From: UBA6197 sp047638075
GTDB taxonomy: Bacteria; Pseudomonadota; Alphaproteobacteria; Rhodobacterales; Rhodobacteraceae
Direction of reading: 5' to 3'
Length of the DNA stretch: 64,000 nucleotides
Assembly: GCF_047638075.1 (NCBI RefSeq)
Contig: NZ_JBLJBV010000082.1
Span: 5,559-69,558, forward strand
The position numbers were made by a program, and so were the translations under genes. The first letter of the stretch is position 1. The number at the start of each line of letters is the position of its first letter. Below the pieces are notes generated by a model that was not told where the DNA came from, did no database searches, and saw only the letters and a list, made by a program, of their open reading frames with translations. Of the stretch, positions 14,827-24,137 are shown piece after piece.

Positions 14827-16318
14827 ATGCGGATACCCCCCCCTCCGGCCCCTCTTTATCGTTTTGATTGCCGTGATTTGCCACGCTTTTGTCTGGAACG
14901 ACGGCTCCCTTCCGTTCGTCAACGCCGCATACGCGGATGATGACGATGGGGGGGATAGCGGTGGCGGTGGCGGTGATCATGACAGCGATAATGACAGCGA
15001 CAGCGATAGCGATAATGACAGCGACAGCGATAATGGCGATAGCGATGACGACGGGGACAGCGATGACGATGACGATGACGATAATCTGATAAGATCGCGC
15101 AGCAGAAACAAGAATGACGCTGGCAAAGGCCAGCGCGACGGCGGATCACAAATCAGGGTGCGGCGTGCAGCGCCGGTGCCACAGATCGTCAATGCGCCCG
15201 GCCAGATCGTTGCCTATGGCCTGTTGCCAGCCGACCTTGCCAAACTTCAGGCCCAGGGTTTTTCGGTCATCAAAAGTCAGCCCGTCGTGGCAACGGGGTC
15301 CACCATGTATCTGCTAGGGGTTCCCAAGGGCACAAACATGCCGGATGCGCGCGCCATGGTTCGTAGCCTGCCGAGCGGGCAAAGTGCTGATTTCAACGCC
15401 TTCTACCGGCCCAATCAATAGCAGGAACCGGACCCTTGCGTTGGTGAATACTGCGCCGGGCGGGTTCAGGTGCAATGGCCCTTGTCGCCCGATACCTGCG
15501 CCCCCGATATCGCCTCAGTCACGGTCGGGATGATCGACACCGGCATCAGTGCCAATCACGCGGCCTTTGACAATGCCCGCCTTGAGGTTGTCTCCCTGAC
15601 GCAGAACGACCAGCCCGCGTCGCGTGCTATTCATGGCACCGCCGTTGCCTCGCTGCTGATTGGCAACCCCGAGAGCCGAGCCCCCGGCCTTTTGCCCACG
15701 GTTCATCTGATTGCGGTCGACGTGTTCAACCGCGTTGCCGGCGATGAACGTGCGGCGGTTTTTCCGCTGGTGGAGGGTCTGACACGGCTTGCCGATGAAG
15801 GGGCCAAAGTTATCAACCTTAGCCTTGCGGGGCCTGACAACAGTGTTCTTGAAAAAATTGTGACTGAGCTGACGCAGGAAAGGGGTATTGTTCTGGTTGC
15901 CTCGGCGGGCAATGCGGGACCATCGGCCAAGCCGTTGTTTCCGGCGGCCTATGACTCCGTCATCGCCGTCACTGCCGTGGACAGGCGCGACAACATCTAC
16001 AGACATGCCGTGCAGGGCCCGCAAATCGACCTTGCCGCGCCCGGTGTCGATGTCTGGGCCGCAGCCTCGATTGCGGGTGCGCGCTGGAAAACCGGCACGT
16101 CCTTTGCCACCCCCTTCGTATCGGCTGCCGCCGCGATCGTCATTTCGCAGCAGCCCGATCTAAGCCCGGCCGACGTGCGCGAAATCCTGATAAACGGGGC
16201 ATTGGATCTGGGCCCCGAAGGCCGGGATGATACTTTCGGGTTTGGTCTGGTGTCGTTTCAAAACCTCTACGCCGATAGTGGCGGGGTAAAGGATCTGGCA
16301 GAGTCGGCGCTGAAATAA
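14827..16318 (+). pseudogene. S8 (subtilisin-type) secreted peptidase with an in-frame amber and a probable 5' frameshift
   Basis: ATG 14827 is followed by an 8-C run (14836-14843). With seven C the frame reads MRIPPLRPLFIVLIAVICHA and then ...NAAYA, an excellent signal peptide; with eight it needs a TTG start at 14864. An Asp/Ser repeat of about 50 residues follows (14935-15090). At 15419-15421 a TAG interrupts the frame, which continues as QEPDPCVGEYCAG and the catalytic domain: VGMIDTGI (Asp), IHGTAVASLL (His), ASAGNAGP (oxyanion Asn region) and GTSFATPFVSAAA (Ser). The catalytic half has no signal peptide of its own. It is divergent from the sigma/anti-sigma pair, a recurrent Rhodobacterales arrangement. 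Confidence 0.8.
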
Positions 16319-16505
16319 CGGGCAGGTGCCGGCGCGACGACCCCGCGCGCCAGCCTCCTTTGCGCGCACCGCCCGGGTTGGCGGGCGGTCTGACATGGGC
16401 CTTGGCCGCCCATATAGCCACGCTGAAAGGGGTGAAAGGGAAGGGGACGCAAAAGCACCTTTCCACCCTGCCGAAATCCGCACAGAACGCTTTGGGAAAA
16501 TCAGC

Positions 16506-16589
16506 TGGTACCCGAGGTCGGACTCGAACCGACAAGCCTTGCGGCGGGGGATTTTGAATCCCCTGCGTCTACCATTCCGCCACTCGGGC
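16506..16589 (-). tRNA. tRNA-Leu(CAA)
   Basis: The minus strand gives an 84-nt class II tRNA: GCCCGAG paired with CTCGGGT, D arm GTGGCGGAATGGTAGACGC, anticodon stem GGGGATT..., loop with CAA (compare TAA in E. coli tRNA-Leu5), variable arm CGCCGCAAGGCTTG, T arm GGTTCGAGTCC and encoded CCA. Confidence 0.94.
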
Positions 16590-16908
16590 CAGCTGTCTGC
16601 CCTCTAGCGCCCCGCGCGCCGCTTGGCAAGCCCATCCCGCGCGACCAAGCCCCGAAATCGACGTGAAAGTGCCCCCGCGCCAAAGGCGCCGGCCTCTATC
16701 GCGGAAACGACAGCAACCACACCCGCCGTTTGCCTGCGGTGCTGGGCTTTGCAATCGGGCGGCGGCAGCGCCCCCCGCCGGCTCATGAAAATCCCCCCAC
16801 CAATCACGAGACAGCGATCACCCCCCCCGCCTTTCCCACAAAGCCCCACTTTCCCTTGACCCGCCGCGCGCGCCGCGCGATGGGAGGGGAAAACGAGGGC
16901 AAGGCGCT
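16590..16908. other. Gene-free stretch between tRNA-Leu and the YqaA-type gene
   Basis: GC-rich, with poly-C runs (16820-16830) and no supportable gene. A possible -35 TTGACC at 16856-16861 could serve the downstream gene, but no good -10 follows. I see nothing else in it. Confidence 0.4.
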
Positions 16909-17487
16909 ATGATCCGGCGGCTATACGAGCGAACATTGATGCTGGCGGGGCACCGCCACGCGCTTTGGGCACTGGCCGCGGTGGCCTTTATCGAATCATC
17001 GGTGTTTCCGATCCCGCCGGATGTGCTGTTGATCCCGATGATCCTTGCCGCGCCGTCGCGCGCGTTCTTGTTTGCGTTTGTGGCAACGGCTGCTTCTGTG
17101 CTGGGCGGTCTGCTGGGTTACGCTATCGGCTGGGGGCTGATGGATGCTGTCGGCAGACCCGTGTTGGAGCTTTATGGCAAGACCGACGCGTTCGCGACCC
17201 TGTCGGCCCGGTTCAACGCCTGGGGCGGCTGGGCGGTGCTGATTGCGGGCGTGACGCCGTTTCCCTATAAGGTCATCACGATATTTGCAGGCACCACAGG
17301 GCTGGGCCTGCCGCTGTTCATCGGCGTGTCGATTCTGGCGCGGGCCTTGCGGTTTTTTCTGGTCGCCGCGCTTTTGTGGAAATTCGGGGCGCCGGTGCGC
17401 GACTTCATTGAACGCCGGCTGGGGCTGATGTTCACCCTTTTCACCGTGATGCTGATCGGTGGCTTTTATGTGCTGAGGTACTTATGA
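16909..17487 (+). CDS. YqaA-family (VTT/DedA-related) inner-membrane protein
   Basis: The 192-aa protein has AVAFIESSVFPIPPDVLLIP near the N-terminus, the 'ES..FPIPPE' motif of the SNARE-associated/VTT family, then GGLLGYAIGWGLMD, and VLIAGVTPFPYKVITIFAGT (Pro and Arg/Lys-bearing re-entrant region), with four to five membrane segments. YqaA and DedA proteins affect membrane lipid handling and homeostasis; the exact substrate is unknown. ATG 16909 has gagggcaagg upstream. The stop overlaps the next start (ATGA, 17484-17487), so the two are co-translated. Confidence 0.85.
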   Translation: MIRRLYERTLMLAGHRHALWALAAVAFIESSVFPIPPDVLLIPMILAAPSRAFLFAFVATAASVLGGLLGYAIGWGLMDAVGRPVLELYGKTDAFATLSARFNAWGGWAVLIAGVTPFPYKVITIFAGTTGLGLPLFIGVSILARALRFFLVAALLWKFGAPVRDFIERRLGLMFTLFTVMLIGGFYVLRYL

Positions 17488-17957
17488 TTCTGACATCCCT
17501 GTCGCGACGCGGCATCGTTTTTCTGGCCGCGGGCGGTTCCGCCGTTCTTTTGGCTGCCGGGCTGATCTTTCAGGCGTTCGGCTATGCGCCTTGTGATCTG
17601 TGCATCGTGCAGCGCTGGCCGCATGTCGCGGCGGTGGCGATCGGCGTGGTGGCGCTTTTGTGGCGCCCGGCTGATTGGCTGATCTGGCTGGGGGCGTTGG
17701 CCGCGGCCACGACCGGCGCTGTGGGCGTGTTTCATACCGGGGTCGAGCGGAAATGGTGGCCCGGGCCTGACACCTGCACCTCTGGTCCTATCGGCGGGGT
17801 TTCAACGCAAGATCTGATGGCGCAGATTTTGTCAGCGCCTCTGGTGCGCTGCGATCAGCCCGCGTTTGAGGTCTTTGGCATCTCGATGGCGACGATGAAC
17901 GCGGTCGCGTCATTCGCGCTGGTGGCAATCTGGGTCTGGTCCTTGCGCCGCGTGTAA
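17484..17957 (+). CDS. DsbB-family disulfide bond formation protein
   Basis: This 157-aa inner-membrane protein has four membrane helices. The first periplasmic pair is Cys37-x-x-Cys40 (APCDLCIVQRWPH, the strict DsbB motif). The second pair is Cys98 (PDTCTSG) and Cys123 (VRCDQPAFEVFGISMATMN), also standard. It would re-oxidise a DsbA-like thiol oxidase and pass electrons to quinone. It is coupled to the YqaA-like gene by a 4-bp overlap. Confidence 0.9.
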   Translation: MILTSLSRRGIVFLAAGGSAVLLAAGLIFQAFGYAPCDLCIVQRWPHVAAVAIGVVALLWRPADWLIWLGALAAATTGAVGVFHTGVERKWWPGPDTCTSGPIGGVSTQDLMAQILSAPLVRCDQPAFEVFGISMATMNAVASFALVAIWVWSLRRV

Positions 17958-17990
17958 CGCCGATGTTCGGCGGGCATGCGGATCGGGCCA

Positions 17991-18020
17991 TTGCACCGCA
18001 AGGGATGGATGGGCTATAGT
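17991..18020 (+). promoter_or_regulatory. Sigma70-type promoter of gyrA
   Basis: TTGCAC (17991-17996), an 18-bp spacer and TATAGT (18015-18020), 45 bp before the gyrA start. The match is good for a housekeeping promoter. Confidence 0.6.
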
Positions 18021-18065
18021 CCGGCCCAACAATATCTAGAATAAACAAACAAGGGCCAGATCCCC

Positions 18066-20852
18066 GTGACCGATACCCCGGAAACTCCTGAAACTGCGGA
18101 TGAAATGCCTTCGCGCCCGACCCCCGCAAGCCCGACCGTTTCAATCTCGGAAGAGATGAAAACCGCCTATCTCGATTACGCGATGAGCGTGATTGTCAGC
18201 CGCGCGATCCCCGATCTGCGTGACGGGTTGAAACCTGTGCATCGGCGGATCCTGTTTGCGATGCATGAGACCGGAAATACCCACGAAAAACCCTACCGCA
18301 AATCAGCCCGACCGGTGGGTGATACCATGGGTAAGTATCACCCGCACGGCGACGCCTCGATTTATGATGCGCTGGTGCGGATGGCGCAGCCCTTCTCGAT
18401 GAGCCTGAAGCTCTTGGACGGGCAGGGCAACTTTGGTTCGATGGATGGCGATAGCGCGGCGGCGATGCGTTATACCGAAGTGCGGATGGACAAAGCGGCC
18501 AGCGCGCTTTTGGCCGATATCGAAAAAGACACCGTCGATTTTCAGGACAACTATGATGGCAAGGACCGCGAACCCACGGTTCTGCCGGCACGGTTTCCCA
18601 ACATGCTGGTCAACGGTGCAGGCGGCATTGCCGTCGGCATGGCCACCAACATTCCGCCGCACAATCTGGGCGAGGTCGTTGATGCCACGCTGGCGCTGAT
18701 CGAAAACCCCGACATGCCCGCCGAGGCGCTGATGGAGATCATCCCCGCGCCCGATTTCCCGACCGGCGGGCAGATCATGGGCCGGGGCGGTGCGCGCAAA
18801 GCCTATCTTGAGGGGCGCGGCAGCGTCATCATCCGCGCCAAGACCCGTGTCGAAGAAATCCGCAAGGACCGGTTTGCCATCGTTGTCGATGAGATCCCCT
18901 ATCAGGTGAACAAGGCCACGATGATCGAAAAGATCGCGGAGTTGGTGCGCGACAAGAAGATCGAAGGCATCAGCCATGTGCAGGACGAATCCGACCGCGT
19001 CGGCGTGCGTGTGGTGATCGAATTGAAACGCGATGCGACGGCGGACGTGGTGTTGAACCAGCTGTTCCGCTTTACCCCGATGCAGACCAGTTTCGGCTGT
19101 AACATGCTGGCGCTGAACGGCGGCAAGCCCGAACAGTTGACGCTGCATGATTTTCTAAGCCATTTCATTACTTTCCGCGAAGAAGTTGTTGCACGCCGCA
19201 CCGCCTTTGAATTGCGCCGCGCCCGCGAACGCAGCCACATTCTGTGCGGCCTGGCGGTGGCAGTGTCCAACGTTGATGAGGTGGTACGCACCATCCGCAG
19301 CAGCGCCGATGCCCCCGAGGCCCGCGAACGGCTGATGACCCGACGCTGGCCCGCGCATGACATCGCGGAATATATCCGCCTGATCGACGATCCCGCCCAC
19401 CCGATCAACGAGGATGGCACCTATAACCTTTCGGAAACCCAGGCCCGCGCCATTCTGGAACTGCGCCTGCAGCGGCTGACCGCACTGGGCGTGAAAGAGG
19501 TCACCGACGAGCTTCAGGAGTTGGCCGAAAAGATCCGCGACTATCTGGCGATCCTGGGGTCGCGCGACCGGATCATGGGCATCATCTCGGATGAGCTGCG
19601 CGACGTGCGCGCCGCGTTTGCCGTGCCGCGCCGGACCGAGATCATCGACTGGGCCGGTGACATGGACGACGAAGACCTGATCGAGCGTGAAGACATGGTC
19701 GTGACGATAACCTCGGGCGGCTATATCAAACGCACCAATCTGGCCGAATTTCGCGCGCAACGCCGTGGCGGCAAGGGGCTGTCGTCGATGGCGACCAAAG
19801 AGGATGATGTGGTGACCACGCTGTTTGTGGCCAACACCCACACGCAGCTTTTGTTCTTTACCACCGACGGCATGGTTTACCGGCTGAAATGCTGGCGCTT
19901 GCCGCTGGCGGGACGCAACGCCAAGGGCAAGGCCATGGTGAATATCCTGCCAATCCAGTCTGGCATTTCCATAGCCGCGCTGATGCCCGTCGACGCCCCC
20001 GAGTCCGAGTGGGATGATCTTCAGGTGATCTTTGCCACCTCCGAAGGCGATGTGCGCCGCAACGCGCTGTCTGACTTTGCCAATGTGATGCGCAACGGCA
20101 AGATCGCGATGAAACTGCCAGAAGGCGTCAACCTTGTGGATGCGCGTATTGCCGATGCGGGCGATGATGTGATGCTGGTGACGGCCTTGGGCCGGGCGAT
20201 CCGCTTTCCGACAACTGCGGTGCGGGTGTTCAAGGGCCGCGATTCTACCGGGGTGCGCGGCATCCGGCTGGCGGCGGGCGACAGGGTCGTCTCAATGTCC
20301 ATCCTGCGCCATTTCGAGGCCGAGGCCGCAGAACGTTCGGCCTACCTCAAGCAACGCCGTCTGGTGGCGGGTGCGGTGGACGACGCCGTTGAGCCGGACG
20401 AAGACGAAGACGCGGTCGAGGGCGGCCAGCTAAGCCCCGAACGCTATGCCGAAATGTCCGCGGTTGAGGAGCTGATCCTGACCATCACCGAACGTGGCGC
20501 GGGCAAGATTTCGTCCAGCCATGATTATCCGGTGCGCGGCCGTGGCGGCATGGGCGTCAAGGCGATGGATGGCGCGATGCGCGGTGGGGCGCTTGTGGCG
20601 TCGTTCCCGGTTGAGGCGACAGATCAGGTGATGCTGGCCACGTCAACCGGCCAGTCGATCCGCTGCCCGGTTGCAGGGATCTCGTTCCGGTCGCGCTCGG
20701 CTGGGGGGGTCAAGGTATTTGACACCGCCAAAGGCGAAGTGGTGGTTTCGGTCGCCCGCATTGCCGATCATGGCGATGAGACCGGAATTGAGGCCGAGTC
20801 AGTGACCGGGCCAGAGGCTGGGCCAGCGATCAAAGGCGAAGGTGATCTGTAA
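18066..20852 (+). CDS. gyrA: DNA gyrase subunit A
   Basis: GyrA cuts and reseals DNA in the A2B2 gyrase that adds negative supercoils. The 928-aa protein starts at GTG 18066 after aaggg. The breakage-reunion domain has AMRYTEVRM with catalytic Tyr136 and the QRDR GKYHPHGDASIYDALVRMAQ. The gyrA box QRRGGKG, which distinguishes it from ParC, is in FRAQRRGGKGLSSM, followed by beta-pinwheel repeats. An acidic insert (AVEPDEDEDAVEGG, about 775-790) sits between blades. Ala97 replaces the Ser at the E. coli 83 position; Asp101 (E. coli 87) is kept. The Ala is common in alphaproteobacteria and linked to lower quinolone susceptibility. Confidence 0.97.
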   Translation: MTDTPETPETADEMPSRPTPASPTVSISEEMKTAYLDYAMSVIVSRAIPDLRDGLKPVHRRILFAMHETGNTHEKPYRKSARPVGDTMGKYHPHGDASIYDALVRMAQPFSMSLKLLDGQGNFGSMDGDSAAAMRYTEVRMDKAASALLADIEKDTVDFQDNYDGKDREPTVLPARFPNMLVNGAGGIAVGMATNIPPHNLGEVVDATLALIENPDMPAEALMEIIPAPDFPTGGQIMGRGGARKAYLEGRGSVIIRAKTRVEEIRKDRFAIVVDEIPYQVNKATMIEKIAELVRDKKIEGISHVQDESDRVGVRVVIELKRDATADVVLNQLFRFTPMQTSFGCNMLALNGGKPEQLTLHDFLSHFITFREEVVARRTAFELRRARERSHILCGLAVAVSNVDEVVRTIRSSADAPEARERLMTRRWPAHDIAEYIRLIDDPAHPINEDGTYNLSETQARAILELRLQRLTALGVKEVTDELQELAEKIRDYLAILGSRDRIMGIISDELRDVRAAFAVPRRTEIIDWAGDMDDEDLIEREDMVVTITSGGYIKRTNLAEFRAQRRGGKGLSSMATKEDDVVTTLFVANTHTQLLFFTTDGMVYRLKCWRLPLAGRNAKGKAMVNILPIQSGISIAALMPVDAPESEWDDLQVIFATSEGDVRRNALSDFANVMRNGKIAMKLPEGVNLVDARIADAGDDVMLVTALGRAIRFPTTAVRVFKGRDSTGVRGIRLAAGDRVVSMSILRHFEAEAAERSAYLKQRRLVAGAVDDAVEPDEDEDAVEGGQLSPERYAEMSAVEELILTITERGAGKISSSHDYPVRGRGGMGVKAMDGAMRGGALVASFPVEATDQVMLATSTGQSIRCPVAGISFRSRSAGGVKVFDTAKGEVVVSVARIADHGDETGIEAESVTGPEAGPAIKGEGDL

Positions 20853-20885
20853 CGAAAGCGCCACAGACGAAAGACTATCCCCCCG

Positions 20886-20922
20886 CGCGCCGGCACGAAG
20901 TTGAAAATTTCGTGCCGGCGCG
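20886..20922 (+). terminator. Strong hairpin after gyrA
   Basis: CGCGCCGGCACGAA (20886-20899) pairs perfectly with TTCGTGCCGGCGCG (20909-20922) over a 9-nt loop. Only TTAAT follows rather than a full T-run, so termination is likely but may be partial. Confidence 0.65.
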
Positions 20923-20965
20923 TTAATATGTGTAAATAACGCAAACTGTTTCATGTGAGGCGACA

Positions 20966-21679
20966 ATGAACAAAATAGCACTCTTCGCGCTTGGCGCGAC
21001 GCTGATGTCTGCCCCGGCTTTCGCGTTCGAATTCAATGGCGGCTCGCTTGGCCTTGGCTATTCGGCCTTCACCGATGACGACATCGTCGCCCCCGATACG
21101 ACACTATCGAAGTCGATGATCGACGGCTCGATCGAGATGGGCTTTACCCCGATGTGGGCCGCGCAGCTTGATCTGGCGTTTGCGGATCTTGACGCAAGCA
21201 ACATTGATATCAACAACGTCACGCTGCACGGCATCTATCACATGGACGCCGCCACCTCTTTCGGTGCGTTTATCGGGCGTGACGACTTTGACTCGGACAA
21301 TCTGGATTTGTACGGGCTTGAGTTTCGTCATGACATGCAGGCGATAAGTCTGGAGGGGTATCTGGGCCGCAGCAAGGACGTTGGCGAGTCGGACGTGATG
21401 TTCGGTCTTGGTGGGCGCTATGCCGTCAGCGACCAGTTCGGGCTGGGGCTTAACTATGACCGCATAACATCGGACGGTAGTGATATATCGACCATCGCGC
21501 TAGGCGCTGACTATGCGGTTATGCCAAACGTGCTTTTGTCAGCCAAGATCGGTTCGGCAGACCTTCCGTTTACCGGCTCTGAAACCTACTTTGGCATCGG
21601 TGTGGAATATACCTTTGGTCCGAAGGGTGGCACCACATTCGGCCCGCGTGGCCTGACATATATTCTGCCCGGGCTTTGA
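20966..21679 (+). CDS. Outer-membrane beta-barrel protein
   Basis: The 237-aa protein starts at ATG 20966 after gaggcgac. The first 20 residues, MNKIALFALGATLMSAPAFA, are a clear signal peptide. The rest alternates polar and hydrophobic residues in short strands (SLGLGYSAF, SIEMGFTPMWAAQLDLAF, TLHGIYHM, GLGLNYDRI, IALGADYAV, YFGIGVEYTFG) with no Cys, as expected of a small porin-like or OmpA-type barrel of 8-12 strands. The last residues after YTFGPKGG do not form a classical terminal Phe strand. No substrate can be inferred. It has its own terminator and stands alone. Confidence 0.75.
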   Translation: MNKIALFALGATLMSAPAFAFEFNGGSLGLGYSAFTDDDIVAPDTTLSKSMIDGSIEMGFTPMWAAQLDLAFADLDASNIDINNVTLHGIYHMDAATSFGAFIGRDDFDSDNLDLYGLEFRHDMQAISLEGYLGRSKDVGESDVMFGLGGRYAVSDQFGLGLNYDRITSDGSDISTIALGADYAVMPNVLLSAKIGSADLPFTGSETYFGIGVEYTFGPKGGTTFGPRGLTYILPGL

Positions 21680-21702
21680 TCGGCCCAAAGGTTCAAAACA
21701 TC

Positions 21703-21736
21703 GGGTCGCCACAGTTGTGGCGGCCCTTTTCTTTTG
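21703..21736 (+). terminator. Intrinsic terminator after the outer-membrane protein gene
   Basis: GGGTCGCCACA (21703-21713) and TGTGGCGGCCC (21716-21726), with one G-T pair and a 2-nt gap, are followed by TTTTCTTTT. Confidence 0.85.
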
Positions 21737-21761
21737 GCGCTACCAAGGCTAGATCTGCCGC

Positions 21762-23102
21762 ATGACAAACACGCTTCACATCATTGGCGGCGGCATGGCC
21801 GGGTCCGAGGCCGCCTTTCAGGCCGCCGAGGCCGGGGTGCCGGTCGTCTTGCACGAAATGCGCCCCAGCGTTGGTACCTTCGCGCACCGCACCGGCAATT
21901 TCGCAGAGATGGTCTGCTCCAATTCCTTCCGTTCAGACGATGATGAGCGTAACGCGGTTGGCCTGCTGCACTGGGAAATGCGTGCCGCCAACGGTCTGAT
22001 CATGCAGATGGCACACAACCACCGCCTGCCCGCCGGTGGTGCGCTGGCCGTCGACCGCGACCTGTTCGCCCAATCTGTTACCGACCATTTGTTGGCGCAT
22101 CCGCTGATTACCGCCGCGCCCGGCGAGATCACCGAACTGCCGCAGGATGGCCATTGGATCATCGCCACCGGGCCGCTGACCTCGGGCGCGCTGGCCGAAA
22201 GCATCCGCGCCGAAACCGGGGCCGAGGCACTGGCGTTTTTCGACGCAATCGCGCCAATTGTTTACGCCGATACCGTCGATATGTCGGTCGCCTGGATGCA
22301 GTCGCGCTATGACAAAGGCGAAACGGTCGAAGAACAGACCGCCTATGTGAACTGTCCGATGACAAAGCCGCAGTATGAGGCCTTCATTGACGCCCTTCTG
22401 GCCGCCGACAAGACCGAGTTTCACGAGGGCGAAACCGCCGGGTATTTCGACGGCTGTCTGCCGATCGAAGTGATGGCCGAACGGGGCCGCGAAACGCTAC
22501 GGTTCGGCCCGATGAAGCCCATCGGGCTGACCAATCCGCATGACCCATCCGTCAAGGCCTATGCCGTGGTGCAACTGCGCCGCGATAACGCCCTGGGGAC
22601 GCTTTACAATATGGTCGGCTTTCAGACCAAGATGAAGTATGGCGCGCAAACGTCTGTTTTCAAAATGATTCCTGGCCTTCAAGATGCAACATTTGCGCGG
22701 CTGGGCGGGATTCACCGCAATACGTTCATCAACTCGCCCACCTTGCTGGACAACCGCATGCGGCTGAAATCGCGCCCCAATATCCGCTTTGCGGGGCAGA
22801 TCACCGGGGTTGAAGGCTATGTCGAAAGCGCGGCGATGGGCCTGCTGGCCGGGCGCATGGCGGCGGCCGAAATACTGGGGCGCGATCTGCCTCCGCCCCC
22901 CCTTGGCACCGCGATGGGCAGCCTGATCCACCACATTACCGGCGGCGCCGAGGCCAAGACCTTTCAGCCGATGAACGTGAATTTCGGCCTCTTTCCGCCA
23001 ATCGACGCCAAGGGCGGGCGCCGGGGTCGCAAGGATCGATACAAAGCCTATACGGACCGCGCCAAAGAGGCCTTTAATCAATGGCTTGCAGCCCAAAGCT
23101 GA
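21762..23102 (+). CDS. trmFO: tRNA (uracil-54-C5)-methyltransferase, folate/FAD-dependent
   Basis: TrmFO forms ribothymidine at position 54 of the tRNA T loop using methylenetetrahydrofolate and FADH2. The 446-aa length fits. The FAD-binding motif is IIGGGMAGSEAA (8-19), followed by EMVCSNSFRSDD, GLLHWEMR, LAVDRDLF, the catalytic-Cys segment AYVNCPMTKPQYE and GCLPIEVMAERG, all family blocks. The C-terminus has HHITGG and MNVNFGLFPP. It is plus-strand and its last 22 bp overlap the start of gluQ, suggesting coupled expression of two tRNA-modification genes. Confidence 0.96.
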   Translation: MTNTLHIIGGGMAGSEAAFQAAEAGVPVVLHEMRPSVGTFAHRTGNFAEMVCSNSFRSDDDERNAVGLLHWEMRAANGLIMQMAHNHRLPAGGALAVDRDLFAQSVTDHLLAHPLITAAPGEITELPQDGHWIIATGPLTSGALAESIRAETGAEALAFFDAIAPIVYADTVDMSVAWMQSRYDKGETVEEQTAYVNCPMTKPQYEAFIDALLAADKTEFHEGETAGYFDGCLPIEVMAERGRETLRFGPMKPIGLTNPHDPSVKAYAVVQLRRDNALGTLYNMVGFQTKMKYGAQTSVFKMIPGLQDATFARLGGIHRNTFINSPTLLDNRMRLKSRPNIRFAGQITGVEGYVESAAMGLLAGRMAAAEILGRDLPPPPLGTAMGSLIHHITGGAEAKTFQPMNVNFGLFPPIDAKGGRRGRKDRYKAYTDRAKEAFNQWLAAQS

Positions 23103-23935
23103 ACCGAACCCGGTTTGCGCCGTCGCCCACGGGTCTTTTGCATCTTGGCCATGCCTACGCCGCGCTTGTCGCGCATGAACGCGCGCGCGTGGGGCAGTTT
23201 TTGCTGCGCGTGGAAGACATCGACCGCAGCCGCTGCCGTCCGGCCTATGAGGCCGCCTTGCAAGAGGATCTGGCCTGGCTTGGCCTGACCTGGCAGCAAC
23301 CGGTCTGGCGGCAATCGGAACGGCTGGCCACCTATGCTGCGGCGGTTGAGCGGTTGATATCGCTGGATCTTTGTTACCCTTGCCGCTGCACGCGGCGCGA
23401 TATCCGGGCAAGCCTTTCCGCCCCGCAAGAAGGGGTGCATGGGCCTGATGGGCTGGTCTACCCCGGAACATGCCGCCATAGGCTGATGGGGGATGCGGGG
23501 CCGGCGGATGCGATCCGGCTGAACCTGTCGCGCGCGTTTGACCATCTTGGCCCTGCGGCGTTGTGCTTTGTTGAAACGGGGCCCGCTATGGCCGGCCCAC
23601 ATACCGTGCATAAGGAATGGCTGTTGACCCAGGCCGGGGACATCATTTTGGCGCGTCGCGATATGGGAACGTCTTATCATCTTGCCGTGGTTGTCGATGA
23701 TGCCGCGCAGCGCATAACCGAGGTGACGCGCGGTGAAGATCTGTTCGAGGCGACCTTTATCCATGTGCTGCTGCAAGCCTTGCTTGGCCTGCCGACACCC
23801 GCCTATCACCATCACAAGCTGATCCGGGACGACGCCGGAAAGCGGCTGGCCAAGCGTGACGATGCGCGCGCACTGCGCCGCTATCGTGATGACGGTGCGA
23901 GCCCTGCGGATATTCGCCGGATGATCGGGCTATAG
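23081..23935 (+). CDS. gluQ: Glutamyl-Q tRNA(Asp) synthetase
   Basis: This 284-aa GluRS paralogue lacks the anticodon-binding domain and attaches glutamate to queuosine in tRNA(Asp). Class I signatures are HLGH (21-24, the HIGH motif) and KRLAKRDD (254-261, the KMSKS-like motif, with Ala for Met-Ser). The zinc-site residues YPCRCTR and YPGTCRH are present. FAPSPTG at the start is typical of GluRS. ATG 23081 overlaps the trmFO end by 22 bp. The gene ends on TAG (23933-23935). Confidence 0.93.
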   Translation: MACSPKLNRTRFAPSPTGLLHLGHAYAALVAHERARVGQFLLRVEDIDRSRCRPAYEAALQEDLAWLGLTWQQPVWRQSERLATYAAAVERLISLDLCYPCRCTRRDIRASLSAPQEGVHGPDGLVYPGTCRHRLMGDAGPADAIRLNLSRAFDHLGPAALCFVETGPAMAGPHTVHKEWLLTQAGDIILARRDMGTSYHLAVVVDDAAQRITEVTRGEDLFEATFIHVLLQALLGLPTPAYHHHKLIRDDAGKRLAKRDDARALRRYRDDGASPADIRRMIGL

Positions 23936-24137
23936 CGCCTCTTTTCCGCGGGCGGATTTCGGGCCACGGGCATGCTGTCAGGGCCGGGCCGGATTTTTTC
24001 ACGAAAGGCGCTCAGCCACGGTTTTCACGACAAAGATCAAGCCGCACGGGGGGCTTGGGTTTTTCATCGGGGGCATTGCAGCATGCGATAAGGGCTTGCC
24101 AGCCGGTGCGGCGCCGGGCTAGCTAGCAGTGTCAGGA

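Noticed and set aside
14220..15421. Genome-wide amber recoding as the explanation for the two TAG codons
   Set aside because: TAG ends several intact genes in this window (23933, 40192, 44561, 46654), so routine read-through would extend them.
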